34,302 bases of DNA. It comes from Pseudomonadota bacterium. Lineage in GTDB: Bacteria > Pseudomonadota > Gammaproteobacteria > Pseudomonadales > Pseudomonadaceae. Under the pieces are notes generated by a model. The model made no database searches. It was not told the DNA's origin and worked only from the letters and a program-made list of their open reading frames with translations. The stretch covers positions 1 to 34,302 of the forward strand of contig JAEWGL010000167.1 of assembly GCA_023388335.1 (NCBI GenBank), in the 5' to 3' direction. Numbering within the stretch: the first letter of the stretch is position 1; the number at the start of each line of letters is the position of its first letter. A program made the translations under genes and the position numbers. Below, in pieces: positions 26,522-34,302 of this stretch.

Positions 26522-26851
26522 TCAGATATTGGCGTCCAGGAAGGCTGCCAGCTGAGACTTGGACAGGGCGCCGACCTTGGTCGCCTCGACATTGCCGTTC
26601 TTGAACAGCATCAGGGTCGGGATACCACGCACACCGTGCTTGGCCGGGGTTTCCTGGTTTTCGTCGATGTTCAGCTTGGCGACGGTCAGTTTACCCTGGT
26701 AGGTAGTGGCGATGTCGTCCAGTACTGGCGCGATCATCTTGCATGGGCCGCACCATTCAGCCCAGTAGTCGACCAGCACCGGGCCTTCGGCCTTCAGTAC
26801 GTCGGCTTCGAAGCTGGCGTCGGTGACGTGTTTGATAAGATCGCTGCTCAT
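26522..26851 (-). CDS. trxA: thioredoxin 1 (TrxA)
   Basis: TrxA is the main cytoplasmic disulfide reductase, kept reduced by thioredoxin reductase. The 109-residue product has the active site W33-C34-G-P-C37-K in DYWAEWCGPCKMIAPVLDDIA, the cis-proline loop RGIPTLMLF and conserved KLNIDEN. GGAG precedes the ATG at 26851. A candidate -10 (TATGAT, 26888-26893) and a strong terminator on the other side indicate an independent transcript. It is divergent from ppx with 242 bp between them. Confidence 0.98.
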   Translation of the reverse strand: MSSDLIKHVTDASFEADVLKAEGPVLVDYWAEWCGPCKMIAPVLDDIATTYQGKLTVAKLNIDENQETPAKHGVRGIPTLMLFKNGNVEATKVGALSKSQLAAFLDANI

Positions 26852-26878
26852 GGAAGTCTCCAGGTCGTAAGCAAAAAA

Positions 26879-26894
26879 ACGTTGCCCATCATAG
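26879..26894 (-). promoter_or_regulatory. candidate trxA promoter -10 region
   Basis: Reading toward trxA, CTATGATGGGCAACGT includes TATGAT (complement of 26888-26893), a strong -10 box. It is preceded by a weak -35 region. The GC-rich stretch after the -10 is the kind of discriminator seen at stringently controlled promoters. The 16-mer matches the argE upstream region with one mismatch. Confidence 0.45.
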
Positions 26895-26968
26895 CCGCAC
26901 CCGCGTCCTACAGGAAGCCGGGTCCGATTGAGTGTAACTATAGTTGTGCATGACGTTCCAAATCGAAG

Positions 26969-26986
26969 CTGTCACACAGAAGTCAC
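26969..26986 (+). promoter_or_regulatory. candidate Pho box upstream of ppx
   Basis: CTGTCAC-ACAG-AAGTCAC has the layout of an 18-bp Pho box: two 7-base direct repeats with an 11-bp period. The first half matches CTGTCAT at six of seven positions, the second at five of seven. It points toward ppx, about 107 bp before the start codon. PhoB control of polyphosphate genes is well known in other bacteria. A clear -10 at the expected distance is not visible, so this remains a candidate. Confidence 0.45.
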
Positions 26987-27093
26987 AGGCTTTCCTGCCA
27001 CTTGCCCTGAATCAAGCCTGGCACCGCTGCGCGTTGGCGTGAGCAGTGGAACATGGCACGATTACCGGGTAAACGACCGAGAACATCGAGATC

Positions 27094-28596
27094 ATGCCGC
27101 ATACCTCCGCGAAGCACCTGTCCCTGATCGCCGCCATCGACCTTGGCTCCAACAGTTTTCACATGGTCGTGGCCAAGGCCCACCATAGCGAGATTCGCAT
27201 CCTCGAGCGGCTGGGAGAAAAGGTTCAGCTGGCCGCTGGCATCAACGAGGAGCGCCAGCTCAGCGAAGAATCGATGCAGCGCGGCCTCGACTGCCTCAAG
27301 CGTTTCGCCCAGCTGATCAACGGCATGCCCCCCGGGTCGGTGCGCATCGTTGGCACCAACGCCCTGCGCGAGGCGCGCAACCGTGGCGGGTTCATTCGCC
27401 GCGCCGAGGCCATCCTCGGCCACCCGGTGGAGGTCATCTCCGGCCGTGAAGAAGCCCGCCTGATCTACCTGGGCGTGTCGCACACCCTGGCGGACACGCC
27501 AGGCAAGCGCCTGGTCGCCGACATTGGCGGCGGCAGCACTGAATTCATCATCGGCCAGCGCTTCGAGCCGCTGCTGCGCGAGAGCCTGCAGATGGGCTGC
27601 GTGAGCTTTACCCAGCGCTACTTCCGCGATGGCAAGATCACCCCGGCGCGCTACGCCCAGGCCTACACCGCCGCGCGCCTGGAGCTGATGAGCATCGAAA
27701 ACGCCCTGCACCGGCTGGGCTGGGACGAGGCCATCGGCTCGTCCGGCACCATCCGCGCCATCGGCCAGGCCCTCAAATCAGGCGGCATGGGCAATGGCGA
27801 GGTCAATGCCGAAGGCCTTGCCTGGCTCAAGCGCAAGCTGTTCAAGCTGGGTGACATCGACAAGATCGACTTCGATGGGGTCAAGCCGGACCGCCGCGCC
27901 ATCTTCCCAGCAGGCCTGGCGATCCTCGAAGCGATTTTCGATGCCCTGGAACTTGCCCGCATGGACCATTGCGACGGAGCCCTGCGCGAAGGCGTGCTGT
28001 ACGACCTGCTGGGCCGCCACCAGCATGAGGACGTGCGCGAACGCACCCTGACCTCTCTGATGGAGCGCTACCACGTCGACAAGGGCCAGGCAGCCCGCGT
28101 CGAGCGCAAGGCGCTGCACGCCTTTGACCAGGTGGCCAAGGCGTGGGACCTGGAGGAGGGCATCTGGCGAGAGCTGCTGGGCTGGGCGGCCAAGGTGCAC
28201 GAAGTGGGCCTGGACATCGCCCACTACCACTACCACAAACACGGCGCCTATCTGATCGAACACTCCGACCTGGCTGGCTTCTCCCGCGAGGACCAGCTGA
28301 TGCTGGCCCTGCTGGTGCGTGGACACCGACGCAACATCCCCAAGGACAAGTTCGCCGATTTCGGCGACGAAGGCGTCAAGCTGATCCGCCTGTGCGTGCT
28401 GCTGCGCTTCGCCATCCTGTTCCACCACATCCGCGGTACCCAGCAGATGCCCAAGGTGGTCCTGCATGCCGCTGGCCACAGCCTGGACGTGGAATTCCCC
28501 GACGGCTGGCTGGAACAGAACCAGCTGACCCAGGCCGACTTCGCCAACGAAGCGGAGTGGCTGGCCCGGGTCGGCGTCGTCCTCAGCGTACGATAA
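27094..28596 (+). CDS. ppx: exopolyphosphatase
   Basis: Ppx degrades inorganic polyphosphate from its ends, and relatives also hydrolyse pppGpp. The 500-residue product has the ASKHA phosphatase core with IDLGSNSFHMVVA near residue 15, VGTNALREARN, and DIGGGSTEF at 143-151 with the probable catalytic E150. A C-terminal HD-like helical domain follows (about 320-500). Its start MPHTSAKHLS is at 27094. It is divergent from trxA and convergent with ppk; the last 14 bp overlap the end of ppk, so both transcripts share complementary 3' ends. In E. coli ppk and ppx form one operon, whereas pseudomonads have this opposed arrangement. Confidence 0.96.
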   Translation: MPHTSAKHLSLIAAIDLGSNSFHMVVAKAHHSEIRILERLGEKVQLAAGINEERQLSEESMQRGLDCLKRFAQLINGMPPGSVRIVGTNALREARNRGGFIRRAEAILGHPVEVISGREEARLIYLGVSHTLADTPGKRLVADIGGGSTEFIIGQRFEPLLRESLQMGCVSFTQRYFRDGKITPARYAQAYTAARLELMSIENALHRLGWDEAIGSSGTIRAIGQALKSGGMGNGEVNAEGLAWLKRKLFKLGDIDKIDFDGVKPDRRAIFPAGLAILEAIFDALELARMDHCDGALREGVLYDLLGRHQHEDVRERTLTSLMERYHVDKGQAARVERKALHAFDQVAKAWDLEEGIWRELLGWAAKVHEVGLDIAHYHYHKHGAYLIEHSDLAGFSREDQLMLALLVRGHRRNIPKDKFADFGDEGVKLIRLCVLLRFAILFHHIRGTQQMPKVVLHAAGHSLDVEFPDGWLEQNQLTQADFANEAEWLARVGVVLSVR

Positions 28597-30814
28597 GTAC
28601 CGGGTTGCTCAGGCGCTCCAGCAGGGTCGCCTGGGCACTGCGCGGATTCTGGTTGCCGGTGGGCGTACTGCGCAGGTAACGACCGTCCGATTGCAGGATC
28701 CAGGCGTGGGTGTTGTCGGTCAGGTAGCTTTCCAGCTCCTTCTTGACCCGCAGCACCAGCTTCTTGCCTTCCACCGGGAAACAGGTCTCGACACGCTTGT
28801 CGAGGTTGCGCTCCATCCAGTCGGCGCTGGACAGGAACATCTGCTCCTCGCCGCCGTTGAGGAAGTAGAACACCCGGGTGTGCTCGAGGAAGCGGCCGAT
28901 GATCGAGCGTACGTGGATGTTGTGCGACACCCCTGCGATACCCGGACGCAGGCAGCACATGCCGCGCACCACCAGGTCGATGCGCACGCCCGACTGGCTG
29001 GCCTTGTACAGCGCGCGGATGATCTTGGCATCGGTCAGCGAGTTGAACTTGGCAATGATATGCGCCGGCTTGCCCTCCAGGGCGAACTGGGTCTCCCGGG
29101 CGATCATGTCGAGCATGCCCTTCTTCAGGGTGAAGGGTGCGTGCAGCAGCTTCTTCATGCGCAGGGTCTTGCCCATGCCGATCAGCTGACTGAACATCTT
29201 ACCGACGTCTTCACAGAGCGCTTCGTCGGAGGTCAGCAGGCTGTAGTCGGTGTACAGGCGGGCGTTGCCGGCGTGGTAGTTACCGGTCCCCAGGTGCGCA
29301 TAGCGCACGATGTCACCGGCTTCGCGGCGCAGGATCAGCATCATCTTGGCGTGGGTCTTGAAGCCCACCACACCGTAGATCACCACCGCGCCGGCGGCCT
29401 GCAGGCGGCTGGCCATCTGCAGGTTGGACTCCTCGTCGAAGCGTGCGCGCAATTCGATCACGGCGGTGACTTCCTTGCCGTTTCGCGCCGCGTCGACCAG
29501 CGCATCGACGATCTCCGAGTTGGCACCGCTGCGGTACAGGGTCTGGCGCACGGCCAGGACATGAGGATCCTTGGCTGCCTGGCGCAGCAGGTCGACCACC
29601 GGGGTGAAGGACTCGAATGGGTGCATCAGCAGGATGTCCTGCTTGCTCACCACGCTGAAGATGTTGTCGGCGTTCTGCAGCAGCTTGGGGATGCCCGGGG
29701 TGAACGGGGTGTACTGCAGTTCCGGGTGGCTATCCAGGCCGGTGATGCTGAACAGGCGCGTCAGGTTGACCGGGCCGTTGACCTGGTACAGCTCGTTTTC
29801 GCTCAGGCTGAACTGCTTGAGCAGGTAGTCGGACAGGTGCTTGGGGCAGGTATCGGCCACTTCCAGGCGCACGGCATCGCCGTAGCGACGCGAGAACAGC
29901 TCGCCGCGCAGGGCGCGGGCCAGGTCTTCGACGTCTTCGGAGTCCAGCGCCAGGTCGGCGTTGCGGGTCAGGCGGAACTGGTAGCAGCCCTTGACCTTCA
30001 TGCCTTGGAACAGGTCGTCGGCGTGGGCATGGATCATCGAGGAGAGGAACACGTAGTTGTCGCCAGCCCCACCCACGTCCTCCGGCACGCGGATCACCCG
30101 CGGCAGCAGGCGCGGCGCCGGGATGATCGCCAGGCCCGAGTCGCGGCCGAAGGCGTCGATACCCTCGAGCTCGACGATGAAGTTCAGGCTCTTGTTGACC
30201 AGCAGCGGGAATGGGTGGGTCGGGTCGAGGCCGATCGGGGTAATGATTGGCGCGATCTCGTCGCGGAAGTAGCGACGCACCCAGGCCTTGAGCTTCTGCG
30301 TCCAGTGCCGGCGACGGATGAAGCGGATCTGGTGCTTTTCCAGTTCAGGCAGCAGCACGTCGTTGAGGATCGCGTATTGGCGATCGACCTCGCTGTGCAC
30401 CAAGTCACTGATGCGCGCCAGTGCCTGGTGCGGCTGCAGGCCGTCGGCGCCGGCCTGTTCGCGGGCGAAGGTGATCTGCTTCTTCAGGCCCGCCACTCGA
30501 ATCTCGAAGAACTCATCCAGGTTGCTGGAGAAGATCAGCAGAAATTTCAGGCGCTCGAGCAGCGGATAGGACTCATCCAGCGCCTGCTCCAGCACGCGAA
30601 TGTTGAACTGCAGCTGCGAAAGCTCGCGATGAATGTACAGGCTGCTGTCGTCCAGGCTGGGGATGCTGATCGCAGGCGTGGGGGCAGGGGCCGGCGCTGG
30701 TGTTTCTACCAACGGCTCGGGCACCGCTGGCATGTCAGGCGGCGTCTGCACCATCTGCTCGGGCACCGGCTGGGCTTCCTTGATCTCGACAGGGGTGAGT
30801 ACTTCGTTATTCAT
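28583..30814 (-). CDS. ppk: polyphosphate kinase (PPK1)
   Basis: PPK1 makes polyphosphate from ATP and is associated with the inner membrane. The 743-residue product is about 55 longer than the 688 of E. coli. The two active-site histidines are H488 (FKTHAKMM) and H645 (FLEHTRVF), 157 apart exactly as H435 and H592 of E. coli, so the extra residues lie at the N terminus. Residues 1-53 are rich in Pro, Ala, Glu and Val (PAPAPAPTPAI) and look disordered. The core starts at SLYIHRELSQLQFN. AGGAA precedes the ATG at 30814, only 19 bp after hemB, so hemB-ppk may be co-transcribed. The gene overlaps ppx by 14 bp at its 3' end. Confidence 0.96.
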   Translation of the reverse strand: MNNEVLTPVEIKEAQPVPEQMVQTPPDMPAVPEPLVETPAPAPAPTPAISIPSLDDSSLYIHRELSQLQFNIRVLEQALDESYPLLERLKFLLIFSSNLDEFFEIRVAGLKKQITFAREQAGADGLQPHQALARISDLVHSEVDRQYAILNDVLLPELEKHQIRFIRRRHWTQKLKAWVRRYFRDEIAPIITPIGLDPTHPFPLLVNKSLNFIVELEGIDAFGRDSGLAIIPAPRLLPRVIRVPEDVGGAGDNYVFLSSMIHAHADDLFQGMKVKGCYQFRLTRNADLALDSEDVEDLARALRGELFSRRYGDAVRLEVADTCPKHLSDYLLKQFSLSENELYQVNGPVNLTRLFSITGLDSHPELQYTPFTPGIPKLLQNADNIFSVVSKQDILLMHPFESFTPVVDLLRQAAKDPHVLAVRQTLYRSGANSEIVDALVDAARNGKEVTAVIELRARFDEESNLQMASRLQAAGAVVIYGVVGFKTHAKMMLILRREAGDIVRYAHLGTGNYHAGNARLYTDYSLLTSDEALCEDVGKMFSQLIGMGKTLRMKKLLHAPFTLKKGMLDMIARETQFALEGKPAHIIAKFNSLTDAKIIRALYKASQSGVRIDLVVRGMCCLRPGIAGVSHNIHVRSIIGRFLEHTRVFYFLNGGEEQMFLSSADWMERNLDKRVETCFPVEGKKLVLRVKKELESYLTDNTHAWILQSDGRYLRSTPTGNQNPRSAQATLLERLSNPVLIVR

Positions 30815-30833
30815 CTGGCGTTCCTGAAGGGCG

Positions 30834-31844
30834 TTACTGCCCTCTCAACAATTGAGCGGCACGAACGGCGAAATAGGTGAGGATGCCATCAGCCCCTGCC
30901 CGTTTGAAAGCGGTCAGGGATTCGAGGATGACTGCCTCGCTGAGCCAGCCATTCTGGATGGCGGCCATGTGCATGGCGTATTCGCCGCTCACCTGATAGA
31001 CAAAGGTTGGGACCTTGAACTCGCTTTTGACGCGATGCACGATGTCCAGGTAAGGCATACCCGGCTTGACCATGACCATGTCTGCACCTTCGGCGAGGTC
31101 AGTGGCCACTTCATGCAGGGCTTCGTCGCTGTTGGCCGGGTCCATCTGGTAGGAGGCCTTGTTGGCCTTGCCCAGGTTCAGGGCCGAGCCGACCGCGTCG
31201 CGGAATGGACCATAGTAGGCGCTGGCGTACTTGGCCGAGTAGGCCATGATGCGCACGTTGACGTGGCCAGCCAGCTCCAGGGCTTCGCGGATCGCCTGCA
31301 GGCGGCCGTCCATCATGTCCGAAGGGGCCACCACCTGGGCGCCGGCATCGGCATGGGACAGGGCCTGGCGGACCAGCGCATCGACGGTGACGTCGTTCTG
31401 CACGTAACCCTCTTCATCGAGGATACCGTCCTGACCGTGAGTAGTGAACGGGTCGAGGGCCACGTCGGTGATGACCCCAAGCTCCGGGAAGCGGGCACGC
31501 AGGGCGCGGGTGGCACGTTGGGCGATACCCTCCGGGTTCCAGGCCTCGGCACCGTCCAGCGACTTCTTCTCCACCGGCGTGACCGGGAACAGCGCCAGGG
31601 CTGGAATGCCCAGCTCGACCCACGCTTGCGCAGCTTCGAGCAGCAGGTCGATCGACAGCCGCTCGACGCCCGGCATCGACGGCACTTGCTCGCGACGGTT
31701 TTCACCGTCCAGCACGAACACGGGCAGGATCAGGTCATCGACGGTCAGGACGTTTTCGCGAACCAGGCGACGGGAGAACGCGTCACGACGGTTGCGGCGC
31801 AGGCGGGTGGCAGGAAACAAACGGTTAGCGGGGGTAAAGCTCAC
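30834..31844 (-). CDS. hemB: porphobilinogen synthase (delta-aminolevulinic acid dehydratase)
   Basis: HemB condenses two 5-aminolevulinate molecules to porphobilinogen in haem synthesis. The 336-residue product has the two Schiff-base lysines K205 (AYSAKYASAYYG) and K260 (MVMVKPGMPYLD). At the metal site D131 and D139 (ALDPFTTHGQDG) replace the zinc cysteines, which identifies the magnesium-dependent, zinc-free class known from P. aeruginosa. The start codon is GTG at 31844, preceded by AGGAG at seven bases. ppk follows 19 bp downstream. A TATAAC -10-like box lies at 31883-31888, with a small inverted repeat (GCCTGT-GTG-ACAGGC, 31904-31918) behind it. Confidence 0.97.
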   Translation of the reverse strand: MSFTPANRLFPATRLRRNRRDAFSRRLVRENVLTVDDLILPVFVLDGENRREQVPSMPGVERLSIDLLLEAAQAWVELGIPALALFPVTPVEKKSLDGAEAWNPEGIAQRATRALRARFPELGVITDVALDPFTTHGQDGILDEEGYVQNDVTVDALVRQALSHADAGAQVVAPSDMMDGRLQAIREALELAGHVNVRIMAYSAKYASAYYGPFRDAVGSALNLGKANKASYQMDPANSDEALHEVATDLAEGADMVMVKPGMPYLDIVHRVKSEFKVPTFVYQVSGEYAMHMAAIQNGWLSEAVILESLTAFKRAGADGILTYFAVRAAQLLRGQ

Positions 31845-32049
31845 GGCAGACTCCTGAGCTCGCGCGGCAGGCGAGCGCGACAGTTATAAGCGGCCATTAT
31901 GACGCCTGTGTGACAGGCAAGGGCAACCCTGCGACTTGTGGACGCAGGCATTACTCTTGTAGGAATGTTCACGTCGAGACACATTTGGACACTTTCCCCA
32001 ACGCGCGTGAAGGGGTAGGCTGCGCGTTCATTTCGCCAGCATCCTGAAC

Positions 32050-32658
32050 ATGCTTCAACAATTCCTGCAAGATTTCGGCTACTTTGCCCTTTTTCTCGGC
32101 ACGTTTTTTGAAGGTGAGACCATCCTGGTTCTCGCGGGCTTCCTAGCGTTCCGTGGATACATGGACATCAACCTGGTGGTGCTGGTGGCATTCTTCGGCA
32201 GTTATGCCGGCGATCAGCTCTGGTACTTCATGGGGCGTCGCCATGGCCGCGCCTTGCTGGCGCGCAAGCCGCGCTGGCAGTTGCTCGGTGACAGGGCCCT
32301 TGAACATATCCGCCGGCACCCGGACATCTGGGTGCTGAGCTTCCGCTTCGTCTATGGCCTGCGCACGGTGATGCCGGTGGCCATCGGCCTGTCCGGGTAC
32401 CCGCCACGGCGCTACCTGTTGCTCAATGGCATTGGCGCGGCGGTGTGGGCCCTCGCGTTGGGCGCGGCCGCGTATCACTTCGGCGCCATCCTTGAGGGCC
32501 TGCTTGGCAACGTGAAGAAGTACGAGCTCTGGGTGCTCGGTGGCTTGTTGTTGCTGGGCGGCCTGCTCTGGCTGCGCCGCCGCTTCAGGGCGGCGCAGGT
32601 GGCGCGCAAGGAAGCGGCAGACGAAGCCCTCGCCCAGCAGAAAAATGAACGTCCCTGA
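32050..32658 (+). CDS. DedA family inner-membrane protein
   Basis: The 202-residue protein belongs to the DedA/SNARE-associated (VTT) family. It shows the characteristic FFEGETILVLAGFLAFRG with its membrane-embedded acidic residues, GSYAGDQLWYFMGRRHG, and SFRFVYGLRTVMPVAIGLSG with the conserved arginines. Four to five hydrophobic segments are evident, ending with VLGGLLLLGGLLWL and a basic cytoplasmic tail rich in K, R, E and Q. DedA proteins are linked to membrane potential homeostasis, and some flip undecaprenyl phosphate; the specific role of this paralogue is not determined. No clear ribosome binding site precedes the ATG. The 205-bp gap back to hemB holds both promoters, but I could not place one for this gene. 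Confidence 0.9.
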   Translation: MLQQFLQDFGYFALFLGTFFEGETILVLAGFLAFRGYMDINLVVLVAFFGSYAGDQLWYFMGRRHGRALLARKPRWQLLGDRALEHIRRHPDIWVLSFRFVYGLRTVMPVAIGLSGYPPRRYLLLNGIGAAVWALALGAAAYHFGAILEGLLGNVKKYELWVLGGLLLLGGLLWLRRRFRAAQVARKEAADEALAQQKNERP

Positions 32659-32809
32659 GTCTTCCTCCCCGTCAGCGTGGCCAATGGAATGAACACGCTG
32701 GTGCTGCGACACTCCAATGTGCAAAGGCCCCGCGAAGGGTTTTCAGCGAAATTTAAGCCACATCTGCCAAACTAGATGTCATTCGATACCTCGGCACTGG
32801 AGTGTGAGC

Positions 32810-33475
32810 ATGACAAAAAAAGTTGCAGTGATTCTGTCCGGCTGCGGCGTGTATGACGGCGCCGAAATCCACGAAAGCGTGATTACCCTACTGCGTCTCG
32901 ACCAACGCGGGGCCCAGGTACAATGCTTTGCGCCGAACATCGCGCAGATGCATGTCATCGACCACCTGACGGGCGAAACCATGTCCGAATCGCGCAATGT
33001 GCTGGTGGAATCTGCGCGCATCGCTCGAGGCAATATCAAGGACCTGCGTGAGGCCGATGCCAAGGAATTCGACGCATTGATCGTGCCGGGGGGGTTTGGC
33101 TCGGCGAAGAACCTCTCCAACTTTGCCGTCGAAGGCGCCAACTGTACCGTTCATCCTGATGTACTGGCGTTGGCGGAAGCCTTCGCCGAGGCGGGCAAGC
33201 CGGTCGGTCTGATCTGCATCTCGCCGGCGCTGGCGGCGAAGATCTATGGCCCGGGCGTGGTGTGCACCATCGGTAACGACGCCGATACCAGCGCCGCCGT
33301 GGTGAAGATGGGGGGCACCCATGAAGAGTGCGATGTCCATGACATCGTCGAAGACACCCAGCGCAAACTGGTCTCTACCCCGGCCTACATGCTCGCCCAC
33401 TCGATCAGCGAGGCGGCTGGCGGGATTTACAAACTGGTGGACAGAGTGCTCGAGTTGACGCACGAGAATGACTAG
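32810..33475 (+). CDS. elbB: ElbB, DJ-1/PfpI-family glyoxalase-like protein
   Basis: The 221-residue protein matches ElbB (SCRP-27A), a DJ-1/PfpI superfamily member annotated as isoprenoid biosynthesis protein with glyoxalase activity. The start KKVAVILSGCGVYDGAEIHE, then MSESRNVLVESARIARG, FDALIVPGGFGSAKN, and the nucleophile-elbow segment GLICISPALAAKI with its cysteine are all typical. The frame runs open upstream, but GGAG eight bases before the ATG at 32810 fixes the start. E. coli ElbB has measured glyoxalase III-type activity, while the isoprenoid link is indirect. It stands alone; the 151-bp gap after dedA should hold its promoter, which I could not identify with confidence. Confidence 0.93.
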   Translation: MTKKVAVILSGCGVYDGAEIHESVITLLRLDQRGAQVQCFAPNIAQMHVIDHLTGETMSESRNVLVESARIARGNIKDLREADAKEFDALIVPGGFGSAKNLSNFAVEGANCTVHPDVLALAEAFAEAGKPVGLICISPALAAKIYGPGVVCTIGNDADTSAAVVKMGGTHEECDVHDIVEDTQRKLVSTPAYMLAHSISEAAGGIYKLVDRVLELTHEND

Positions 33476-33780
33476 GTAATCGCAGGGTCGCGACTGCCGC
33501 GATGGGCCGCAAAAGCGGTCCCAATCCCTGCTATCGCGGTGAATCAGGTGGTTCGAGGTCGCTGGCCTTACGGCCGCTGCGCGCCCGATCGCGGGGCAAG
33601 CCCGTTCCTACAGGCCCAACCCACTGTGGGAGCGTGCCTTGCGCCGCGATGGGCCGCGAAGCGGCCCCAATCCCTGCAGTCGCGGTGTATCAGGTGGTTC
33701 GAGGTCGCTGGCCTTACGGCCGCTGCGCGCCCGATCGCGGGGTAAGCCCGCTCCTACTGTTTCCTCGCCGAACCGCGAGC
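33476..33780. repeat. duplicated REP-type repeat filling the elbB-yaiI gap
   Basis: This 305-bp stretch has no gene. It holds two direct copies of a unit of about 114 bp, at 33496-33610 and 33643-33756, offset by 147 bp. A 54-bp core (33543-33596 and 33689-33742) is identical; the rest differs by a few substitutions and one 1-bp indel. Each copy contains short stems: GGGCCGC-n-GCGGCCC at the left and CGGG-n5-CCCG at the right, the latter followed by TTCCTA or CTCCTA. The motif GATCGCGGGGCAAGCCC with TCCTAC is typical of P. putida REP elements. The elements sit between convergent genes, where REPs usually are. Confidence 0.8.
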
Positions 33781-34236
33781 TTATCCCTGCCGCGCCAGCC
33801 GCGTCAGAATCCGGTCCAGGGCATTGGCGAACGCTTGCTTCTCCTTGTCACCATAAGGCGCCTGCCCTCCGCCAACCTGGCCCTGTTCGCGCAACTCGGT
33901 GAACAGGTTGCGCACCGCCAGGCGGTCGCCCATGTTGCGCTCGTCGAACTCGCGCCCTCGCGGGTCGAGCGCGGCGACGCCCTTCTTGATGAGGCGGTCC
34001 GCCAAGGGCACATCGCTGCAGATCACCAGCTCGCCGGGCTGCGCGTGCTCGACCAGGTAATCATCGGCCGCATCCGGCCCCGCCGGCACCACAATCAGCT
34101 TCACACAGGCGAACGCCGGCTTGATCTGCCCTTGACCTGCGACCAGCACCACCTCCAACTGACGCTTGAGGGCAAACTTGACCAACTGGTCCTTGGCCGC
34201 CTTGGGACAGGCGTCCGCATCGATCCATACTCGCAT
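33781..34236 (-). CDS. YaiI/YqxD (UPF0178, DUF188) family protein
   Basis: The 151-residue protein has the signature of UPF0178: MRVWIDADACPKAAKDQLVKFA at the N terminus, then GPDAADDYLVEHAQPGELVICSDVPLADRLIKKG, and DERNMGDRLAVRNLF. The conserved aspartates (DADA, DAADD, SDVPLAD) resemble a PIN-like nuclease active site, but no activity has been established to my knowledge. The start at 34236 is marked by GGAGGG nine bases upstream; the frame happens to be open to the right edge. Upstream, TTGTGG and GATAAT 17 bp apart could be its promoter. Confidence 0.93.
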   Translation of the reverse strand: MRVWIDADACPKAAKDQLVKFALKRQLEVVLVAGQGQIKPAFACVKLIVVPAGPDAADDYLVEHAQPGELVICSDVPLADRLIKKGVAALDPRGREFDERNMGDRLAVRNLFTELREQGQVGGGQAPYGDKEKQAFANALDRILTRLARQG

Positions 34237-34264
34237 GGCCAACCCTCCAGAAATACGAACCGGC

Positions 34265-34293
34265 ATTATCGCCGGGCCACCGTCTTGCCACAA
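34265..34293 (-). promoter_or_regulatory. candidate promoter of the YaiI-family gene
   Basis: On the minus strand TTGTGG (complement of 34288-34293) and GATAAT (complement of 34265-34270) are spaced by 17 bp. The -10 matches five of six consensus bases, the -35 only TTG plus spacing. It is 29 bp before the start codon. Confidence 0.4.
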
Positions 34294-34302
34294 ACCAGCC
34301 AT

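Noticed and set aside
28691..30880. 729-codon open frame opposite ppk
   Set aside because: Its translation is rich in Val, Gly, Gln and His with no motifs, while the reverse frame has exact PPK1 active-site spacing.
32659..32809. terminator or promoter in the dedA-elbB gap
   Set aside because: Short GC patches followed by TTTT and some AT-rich hexamers exist, but none pairs well or has acceptable spacing.
33496..33756. possible CRISPR-like repeats
   Set aside because: There are only two long copies with a related spacer and internal stems typical of REP elements; no cas genes are present.

Overview
This window is a conserved, GC-rich chromosomal core segment of a Pseudomonas, most likely of the P. 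putida group. That placement rests on recalled gene order (argA-argE, the gcvTHP cluster, ubiI/ubiH/pepP/ygfB, zapA-ssrS-fau, ubiD, rho-trxA, ppx/ppk, hemB), on a DUF2388 protein (a family I know from pseudomonads), on a Pseudomonas-type 6S RNA and on P. putida-like REP repeats. No database search was possible. I found about 34 protein genes, one structured RNA, several terminators and promoters, and one duplicated REP-type repeat. There is no tRNA, rRNA, insertion sequence, prophage, CRISPR array or toxin/antitoxin cassette.

Layout. 1-1685 (minus): argE then the 5' part of argA, which runs off the left edge (arginine biosynthesis). 1811-4111: a CYTH-CHAD triphosphatase, then an Lrp/AsnC regulator divergent from a small ACT-like protein. 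4203-6295: a solitary GspE/PilB-type ATPase and an exported DUF2388 protein. 6347-10809 (minus): gcvT-gcvH-gcvP, the glycine cleavage system. 10934-13592 (minus): an iron-type ABC substrate-binding protein and fused permease with no ATPase gene beside them. 13696-18507 (minus): ygfB-pepP-ubiH-thioesterase-ubiI, a tight, translationally coupled cluster for ubiquinone synthesis. 18676-20086: a coiled-coil protein, zapA, 6S RNA and fau (cell division, RNA polymerase control, folate). 20106-21293: a 48-aa membrane peptide, an EVE protein and an exported FliL-like protein. 21450-24911: a quinone oxidoreductase, then (minus) ubiD followed by a 2Fe-2S/flavin reductase. 25033-26851 (minus): trxA and rho. 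27094-30814: ppx and ppk, convergent and overlapping. 30834-31844 (minus): hemB. 32050-33475: a DedA membrane protein and elbB. 33476-33780: a duplicated REP-type repeat. 33781-34236 (minus): a YaiI-family protein.

Common themes are ubiquinone biosynthesis (ubiI, ubiH, ubiD and accessory genes), one-carbon metabolism (gcvTHP, fau) and polyphosphate or triphosphate metabolism (CYTH-CHAD, ppx, ppk). I see no clearly undescribed multi-gene system. The points most worth a second look are a thioesterase-like gene locked inside the ubi operon, the ubiD-coupled iron-sulfur flavin reductase, the orphan secretion-type ATPase, the Lrp/ACT-like divergent pair with palindromes between them, a candidate Pho box before ppx, and a palindrome overlapping the predicted iron-ABC promoter.
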